NCBI RefSeq assembly: GCF_000687165.1
Contig: NZ_JMKU01000029.1
Span: 1 to 55,386 of the forward strand
Direction of reading: 5' to 3'
DNA from: Paracidovorax oryzae ATCC 19882
GTDB taxonomy: Bacteria; Pseudomonadota; Gammaproteobacteria; Burkholderiales; Burkholderiaceae_C
Length of the DNA: 55,386 bases
The notes beneath the pieces are model-generated. The model did no database searches and was not told the origin of the DNA. It saw only the letters and a list, made by a program, of their open reading frames with translations. The position numbers and the translations under genes are program-made. Of this stretch, positions 51,225 through 55,386 are shown in pieces (the first letter of the stretch is position 1; every line of letters starts with the position of its first letter).

Positions 51225-51962
51225 TCAGTGCGCGCTGGCCGTGGGCCTCATGACGATCTCGCTGGTGTCCACGTCCTCCGGCTGCCCGATGGCGAAACGG
51301 ATCGCACGGGCGATGGCGTCCGCGCCGATGGCCACCCGGCGGAACGCCTTCATTTCCTCGCGCCCCTTCTCGTCGGAGATGCTTTCGGCCAGTTCCGACT
51401 CGGTCACGCCCGGGCTGATCGTGGTGACGCGGATGTCCGAGTGCTCCTGGCGCAGGCCTTCGGAAATGGCCCAGACCGCGTACTTGGTAGCGCAGTACAC
51501 GGCGGCGGTGGGCGATACCGCATGGGCGCCGATGGAGGCGACGTTCACCACGTGGCCCGAGCGCTGTGCCTGCATGGCCGGCAGCACGGCGGCGATGCCA
51601 TGCAGCACGCCGCGGATGTTGACGTCGATCATGCGGTCCCATTCGTCCACCCGCAGGGAGGCCATCGGGGACAGCGGCATCACGCCGGCGTTGTTGACGA
51701 TCACGTCGATGCGCCCGAAGCGCCCGAGCGCATGGGCGGCAAAGGCCTCGACGTCCGCGCGGCGCGTCACGTCCAGCGCGCGAGCCTCGGCGGTGCCACC
51801 GCGCGCCGTGATGTCGGCCACGATGCGCTCGAGCCGGTCGGTGCGGCGGGCGCCCAGCAGCACCGTGGCGCCGCTGTCCGCGAGCAGCCGCGCCGTGGCT
51901 TCGCCGATGCCGCTGCTGGCGCCGGTGATGAGGATGACTTTGGAGAGTTGGTTGTCTTGCAT
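51225..51962 (-). CDS. short-chain dehydrogenase/reductase (classical)
   Basis: A 245-residue SDR. Cofactor motif VILITGASSGIGEATARLLA, Asp-Val-Thr (ALDVTRRADVEAF), NNAG in VIVNNAGVMPLSPM, and catalytic Ser-Tyr-Lys in VVNVASIGAHAVSP and AVYCATKYAVWAISEGLRQE. It ends SEIVMRPTASAH, typical of YdfG-like SDRs. Arg-Arg after the second strand suggests NADPH. It is divergent from a LysR regulator with a 131-bp gap containing a likely operator, so that regulator probably controls it. The substrate is unknown. Confidence 0.92.
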   Translation of the reverse strand: MQDNQLSKVILITGASSGIGEATARLLADSGATVLLGARRTDRLERIVADITARGGTAEARALDVTRRADVEAFAAHALGRFGRIDVIVNNAGVMPLSPMASLRVDEWDRMIDVNIRGVLHGIAAVLPAMQAQRSGHVVNVASIGAHAVSPTAAVYCATKYAVWAISEGLRQEHSDIRVTTISPGVTESELAESISDEKGREEMKAFRRVAIGADAIARAIRFAIGQPEDVDTSEIVMRPTASAH

Positions 51963-52051
51963 GGGAAGTTCCTTGGGTCCTTGCAGGTGGAGGGAGGGAA
52001 GGAGCCGCGGGCGGCCCTGCACGGAATCTAGGGACGCGCCGCGGCGGCCGG

Positions 52052-52078
52052 AACTCCCCGGGCACTGACCGGGGTGTT
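52052..52078. promoter_or_regulatory. inverted repeat, probable LysR operator
   Basis: AACtCCCCGG-gcactga-CCGGGGtGTT is a 10-7-10 inverted repeat with one mismatched pair, ending 15 bp before the LysR start and about 90 bp before the SDR start. LysR regulators usually bind such dyads in a divergent gap. Its position over the lysR promoter suggests autoregulation as well. Confidence 0.6.
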
Positions 52079-52093
52079 TAGAATTTTTTGCCA

Positions 52094-52993
52094 ATGCCCG
52101 CCGACCTCCAACTGCTGCGCTTCTTCCTCGCCGTTGCGAAGGAGCAGAACTTCCGTGCGGCCGCCGACCACCTGGGCGTCACACGCTCGGCCGTGAGCCA
52201 GGGCATACGGCGGCTGGAAGACGGACTTGGCGTCGCGCTCGTGCAGCGTTCCACGCGCCACGTGCGCCTCACCGAAGCGGGGGAACGGCTGCACGGGCAG
52301 ATCGCCGGTCCGCTCTCGGCCGTCCACGCGGCGCTGGAAGAAGCCGTCGCCGACGGACCGGCCCGCGGACTGCTGCGCGTGGCTGCCACCTCGATCGCGG
52401 AACGCTTCGTCTCCGGACCGCTGATCGCCTCGTTCGCGCAGGCGCATCCCGGCGTCACGCTGGACATCACCGTGACGGATGAAGAGTCCGACATCGTCGC
52501 GGCGGGCTTCGATGCGGGCGTGCGGCTGGGTGAGGTGATCGAACAGGACATGGTGGCCGTGCCGCTCACCGGGCCGCAGCGGCAGATGGTGGTCGCCACC
52601 CCGCAGTACCTCGCGGCCCATGGCCGGCCCCGGCACCCGCGCGACCTGCTCGCGCATGCCTGCATCGGCTGGCGCCCCGCGCCGGGCGTGGCCCCCTACC
52701 GGTGGGAGTTCCGCGAGGACGGCCGGGATTTCGACCTGGCGGTGGAGCCGCGGATCACGACGAACGACATGCTGCTGATGATCCGCACCGCACTGGCTGG
52801 CGCGGGCATCACCATCGGCATGGAAGAAACCTTCGCGCCCTACATCGCGCGCGGCGAGCTGGAACCGGTGCTGGAGGAGTTCCTGCCCCGCTTTCCGGGC
52901 TTCTACCTCTACTTCCCGAGCCGCAGGAACACGCCGCGCAAATTGCGGGCGCTGGTGGAGCACGTGCGGGCGTGGGCGGACAAGGCGGGCTGA
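52094..52993 (+). CDS. LysR-family transcriptional regulator
   Basis: A 299-residue regulator. The winged HTH is residues 4-62, with LLRFFLAVAKEQNFRAAADH, LGVTRSAVSQGIRRLEDGLG and LVQRSTRHVRLTEAGERLHG. Residues 90-295 form the periplasmic-binding-type effector domain with LLRVAATSIAERFVSGPLIA. It belongs to the DsdC/PecT-like clade often paired with SDR or oxidoreductase genes. ATG 52094 is preferred over the TTG at 52088. It diverges from the SDR gene and probably activates or represses it. Confidence 0.93.
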   Translation: MPADLQLLRFFLAVAKEQNFRAAADHLGVTRSAVSQGIRRLEDGLGVALVQRSTRHVRLTEAGERLHGQIAGPLSAVHAALEEAVADGPARGLLRVAATSIAERFVSGPLIASFAQAHPGVTLDITVTDEESDIVAAGFDAGVRLGEVIEQDMVAVPLTGPQRQMVVATPQYLAAHGRPRHPRDLLAHACIGWRPAPGVAPYRWEFREDGRDFDLAVEPRITTNDMLLMIRTALAGAGITIGMEETFAPYIARGELEPVLEEFLPRFPGFYLYFPSRRNTPRKLRALVEHVRAWADKAG

Positions 52994-53105
52994 CTGAAGC
53001 GGGCCTCGCGCAAGCCTACCGGGGACTGCCGCGCTCCGGCTCCGCCTCCCACATCATTCCACCAGCCAATCAACGGCACCTGCCATGCAGCACAAGTGAT
53101 GGAGC

Positions 53106-54791
53106 TCAGCCCTTCCACGCCGGATCATCGAGCCAGGCCCGCACCACGCCGTTCGTCCAGCCGAAACCGTCCTGCAGCGGATATTCGCCCCCGTCGCCCC
53201 CCGCGGAAGCATCGCAGTCGTTCTCGCACAGCGCGTATTTCTCCACCAGCCGGCCTTCCTGGTCGTACACGTGGCGCACGGTGGCGAGCCAGCGCTCGCG
53301 GATGTCGTCGGCCAACTGGCGGCAGCCCTCGTCCCGGTCGCCATAGCGCGCGAAACCTTGCGAGCCCATCCATTGCATCGGGGCCCAGCCATTGGGCCGG
53401 TCCCACTGTTCGCCGCTCGAGATCTCGGTGGTGGCGAGGCCGCCGCGCACCAGCAGGCGCCGCCGCACCGTCGCCGCGAGCGCGCGCGCCTGGTCCAGCG
53501 TGGCGGTACCGGTGAACAGCGGCGCCACCGTCGCGGCCGTGAGGGCGGGCCGCGGCACGCGGTTCTGCCAGTCGTAGTCGAGGAAAGCCCCGGCCTCGTC
53601 GTTCCAGAGGAAACGGGTGATCGCCCCGGCCCGGCGCGCGGCGCGGCCCTCGAAATCCTCCGCAGTGGCGGTATCACCGGCCTCGCGGCTCACGCGGGCG
53701 ATCATCGTCTCGCTCGCGTGCAGCAGCGCGTTCAGGTCCACGGGCAGGATGCGCGTGGTGCAGATGCCGGCCAGGCAGGCGGTGCGCGTGGCGGCGGCGT
53801 CCAGGTCGTCCAGCCAGCGCGAACTGAAATCCCATCCCGACTCTGCCGCCGCACGCAGGTTGCGGAACACCTCGTTCGCCGGACGGGTGCAGGCGGCGGC
53901 AGTTTCCATGTCCTCGCGCCAGGATTCTTCCCGCGGGGTGTCGCGGTCGTCCCAGTAGCGGTTGAGCACGCTGCCGTCGGGCAGGACCACCACGCGCCGG
54001 TGCGTGCCCCCGGGCTCCAGCCCGTCGGCGCCGTCCATCCAGAAAGCGTATTCGCGCAGCATCTGCGGCAGGTAGCGGTGGGCGCCCTGCCCCCGCGTGG
54101 ATTCGCAAAGGCCTGCCATCAGCGCGAACACCGGCGGCTGGGATCGGCTCAGGTAATAGGTACGCGTGCCGTTGGGCACATGGCCGTAGGTGTCGATCAG
54201 GTAGGCGAAGTTGTCCGTCATCGCATGCAGCAGCCTCGGGCGCCCGCTGGGCACCAGGCCCAGCATGGTGAAGTACGAATCCCAGTAGTACATCTCCACG
54301 AAGCGGCCGCCGGGCACGACGTAGGCATGTGGGAGTTCCAGCAGGGAACCGCGCCGGGGATGGTGGGCTGGATGCCGCGCCAGTTCGTTCCAGAGCGCGT
54401 CGATGTGCGCCGCCAGCGGCAGGCCCGGCGGCGCGGTGGAGCGCTCGCAGCCGCTGCGTGGCGGCGCGAAATGCCGGTGCACGAAGGCGGCCAGGTCGAA
54501 CCCGGGCTGGCCCTGTTCGGCGCGGTAGGCGGTCAGGATGTCTTCGGGCGGCATGCGCGGCGCGCAGTCCACGAAGGTCTTGGAATCCTCGAAGACGCGC
54601 TGGCGCTGCACTTGCACGAACAGCTCTTCGTAGCGGTCGGCCGGGGAGCGCGTGTCCGGCGGCGGAACGCTGCGGGCGGCCGCGGCGCGGGCGGCTGGCG
54701 TGGCGTCGATGGGGGCGGTGCCCTCGATGGGCGCCCCCGCATGGTTCGCACGGGGCTCTGGTGTGCAGGTGTTTGAGGGCAATGCGGACAT
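53106..54791 (-). CDS. alpha,alpha-trehalase, GH37 family
   Basis: A 561-residue glycoside hydrolase family 37 enzyme that splits trehalose to two glucoses. Both PROSITE-type signatures are visible: PGGRFVEMYYWDSYFTMLGL and EQWDRPNGWAPMQWMGSQGF. DGSVLNRYWDDRDTPREESW and the catalytic acids (Asp in SGWDFSSRWL, Glu near the C-terminal PLQDGFGWTNGVV) fit TreA/TreF. From ATG 54791 there is no hydrophobic signal peptide, only a ~60-residue Ala/Pro-rich leader, so a cytoplasmic TreF-like location is possible; the open frame runs on to 54890, into the IS end. The IS30-type element lies about 80 bp upstream and may have cut its promoter. Confidence 0.93.
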   Translation of the reverse strand: MSALPSNTCTPEPRANHAGAPIEGTAPIDATPAARAAAARSVPPPDTRSPADRYEELFVQVQRQRVFEDSKTFVDCAPRMPPEDILTAYRAEQGQPGFDLAAFVHRHFAPPRSGCERSTAPPGLPLAAHIDALWNELARHPAHHPRRGSLLELPHAYVVPGGRFVEMYYWDSYFTMLGLVPSGRPRLLHAMTDNFAYLIDTYGHVPNGTRTYYLSRSQPPVFALMAGLCESTRGQGAHRYLPQMLREYAFWMDGADGLEPGGTHRRVVVLPDGSVLNRYWDDRDTPREESWREDMETAAACTRPANEVFRNLRAAAESGWDFSSRWLDDLDAAATRTACLAGICTTRILPVDLNALLHASETMIARVSREAGDTATAEDFEGRAARRAGAITRFLWNDEAGAFLDYDWQNRVPRPALTAATVAPLFTGTATLDQARALAATVRRRLLVRGGLATTEISSGEQWDRPNGWAPMQWMGSQGFARYGDRDEGCRQLADDIRERWLATVRHVYDQEGRLVEKYALCENDCDASAGGDGGEYPLQDGFGWTNGVVRAWLDDPAWKG

Positions 54792-54870
54792 GCAGCGGGT
54801 CAGGTGCGGGTGGATGAAGCCTTCGGGCAACGCGACGGCGGACGGGCCACGGCCGAGTTCTGGGGCGGTC

Positions 54871-54890
54871 TCAAACCTGAAGTGCAACAC
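54871..54890 (-). repeat. putative terminal inverted repeat of the IS30-type element
   Basis: The minus strand reads GTGTTGCACTTCAGGTTTGA. The core GTGTTGCACTTC is a sequence I associate with ends of IS30-family elements. It lies 25 bp beyond the transposase stop codon (54915), as expected of an IS end. The other end is outside the window, so pairing cannot be checked. Confidence 0.5.
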
Positions 54891-54914
54891 CTCGATTGAG
54901 AGGGAGTTTCTGTT

Positions 54915-55386
54915 TCAGTGAATGGTAGCGTCCTGCCGCTGCGCAATGGCCTGCATGAACTGCTGGAACGCTTGATAGGGAGAGCGCCATCCCAAGGTCT
55001 CGCGAGGGCGGTTGTTCATGAGGTCAGCAATCGAATCGAGCGCGGCCTGATCGTGAACGCCCAGGTCGGTACCCTTGGGCAGGAACTGGCGCAGCAACCC
55101 GTTGGTGTTCTCGCAGCTGCCGCGCTGCCATGGGCTGTGCGGATCGCAGAAGTACACGCGCACGCCCGTGGCTTGGGCGAGTTCGCGGTGGCGTGCCATC
55201 TCCTTGCCCTGGTCATAGGTGAGCGTCTGGCGCATGGGCCGGGCCACCTGGTTGAGCTTGGCCGTGAATGCCGCCAGGGCCGATTCTGCGGTGGCATCGG
55301 GCATGCGGCACAGCAGGACCAGGCGCGTGCTGCGCTCGACGAGTACGCCCACCGCGGAGCGGTTGTTGGCGCCCTTGATGAGGTCG
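54915..55386 (-). mobile_element. IS30-family transposase, C-terminal part (element runs off the right edge)
   Basis: About 157 codons of an IS30-family DDE transposase whose 5' part lies beyond the window. It contains DLIKGANNRSAVGVLVERST (first catalytic-core strand region), TYDQGKEMARHRELAQATGV (second Asp), CDPHSPWQRGSCENTNGLLR (the catalytic Glu in the family's HSPWQRGSxENxNGLLRxxFPKG-like motif) and LNNRPRETLGWRSP-type C-terminus (here MNNRPRETLGW). The frame is intact as far as it can be seen. It inserts upstream of the trehalase gene in the same orientation. Right-edge truncation is due to the window. Confidence 0.93.

Noticed and set aside
51100-52065. Upstream extension of the CheA-like frame to 52065.
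   Set aside because: It overlaps the SDR gene in another frame of the same strand; the kinase has a normal signal-anchor start at 51099.

Overview
The window is high-GC (roughly 65-70 % over most of its length) chromosomal DNA that reads as a member of the Comamonadaceae, most probably the plant-associated Acidovorax/Paracidovorax (avenae-citrulli) group. This rests on gene content, near-saturated G/C third positions, a palindromic intergenic repeat of a type I associate with this family, a perfect plant-inducible-promoter (PIP) box, and secreted plant-polymer enzymes. The assignment is inference; no marker gene was compared.

Layout. 1-9.2 kb: housekeeping genes: etfB (cut by the left edge), an MscS channel, an enoyl-CoA-hydratase-like protein, an HDAC-family deacetylase, then a MoxR ATPase / DUF58 / TgpA-like transglutaminase set followed by mltB. 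9.6-24.3 kb: exported proteins mixed with core genes: a GH43-CBM42 arabinan-active enzyme, a decayed gene relic, an MFS pump with its TetR repressor, a beta-helix lipoprotein, a PIP-box-preceded candidate type III effector, an orphan amino-acid-type binding protein, a DUF2242 lipoprotein, Hsp20 with a sigma-32 promoter, tsaD, an S53 (sedolisin) lipoprotein and a second orphan binding protein. 24.4-28.5 kb: nitrate uptake. NasT (ANTAR) is followed by a leader RNA with two hexaloop hairpins and a strong terminator, then nrtA-nrtB-ATPase; the parts are all visible for NasT-driven antitermination.

28.6-39.9 kb: an accessory block with visibly lower GC and looser codon use. It starts with a frameshifted DHFR/RibD-like gene plus TetR behind a perfect 10-3-10 palindrome. 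After a small conserved-looking ORF and an RRM protein comes a putative small-molecule biosynthetic locus. Eight closely packed minus-strand genes encode a split transketolase, a guanylate-kinase-like protein, an NDP-kinase-like protein, a Pol-beta-type nucleotidyltransferase-like protein, a class I glutamine amidotransferase, an SDR and an EamA exporter. A MetC-like PLP enzyme and a methyltransferase lie beside it. I do not recognise the product; this is the best candidate for an undescribed system.

40.0-55.4 kb: an NTF2-like protein, an Fsr-type MFS exporter, a UvrA-like ABC ATPase, exonuclease III, and a five-gene non-canonical chemosensory operon. That operon encodes a membrane CheA-like kinase without a CheW domain, a minimal MCP-like protein, two CheX-type proteins sharing the same C-terminal tail, and CheY. 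An SDR/LysR pair and a GH37 trehalase follow, and an IS30-family element runs off the right edge about 80 bp upstream of the trehalase start.
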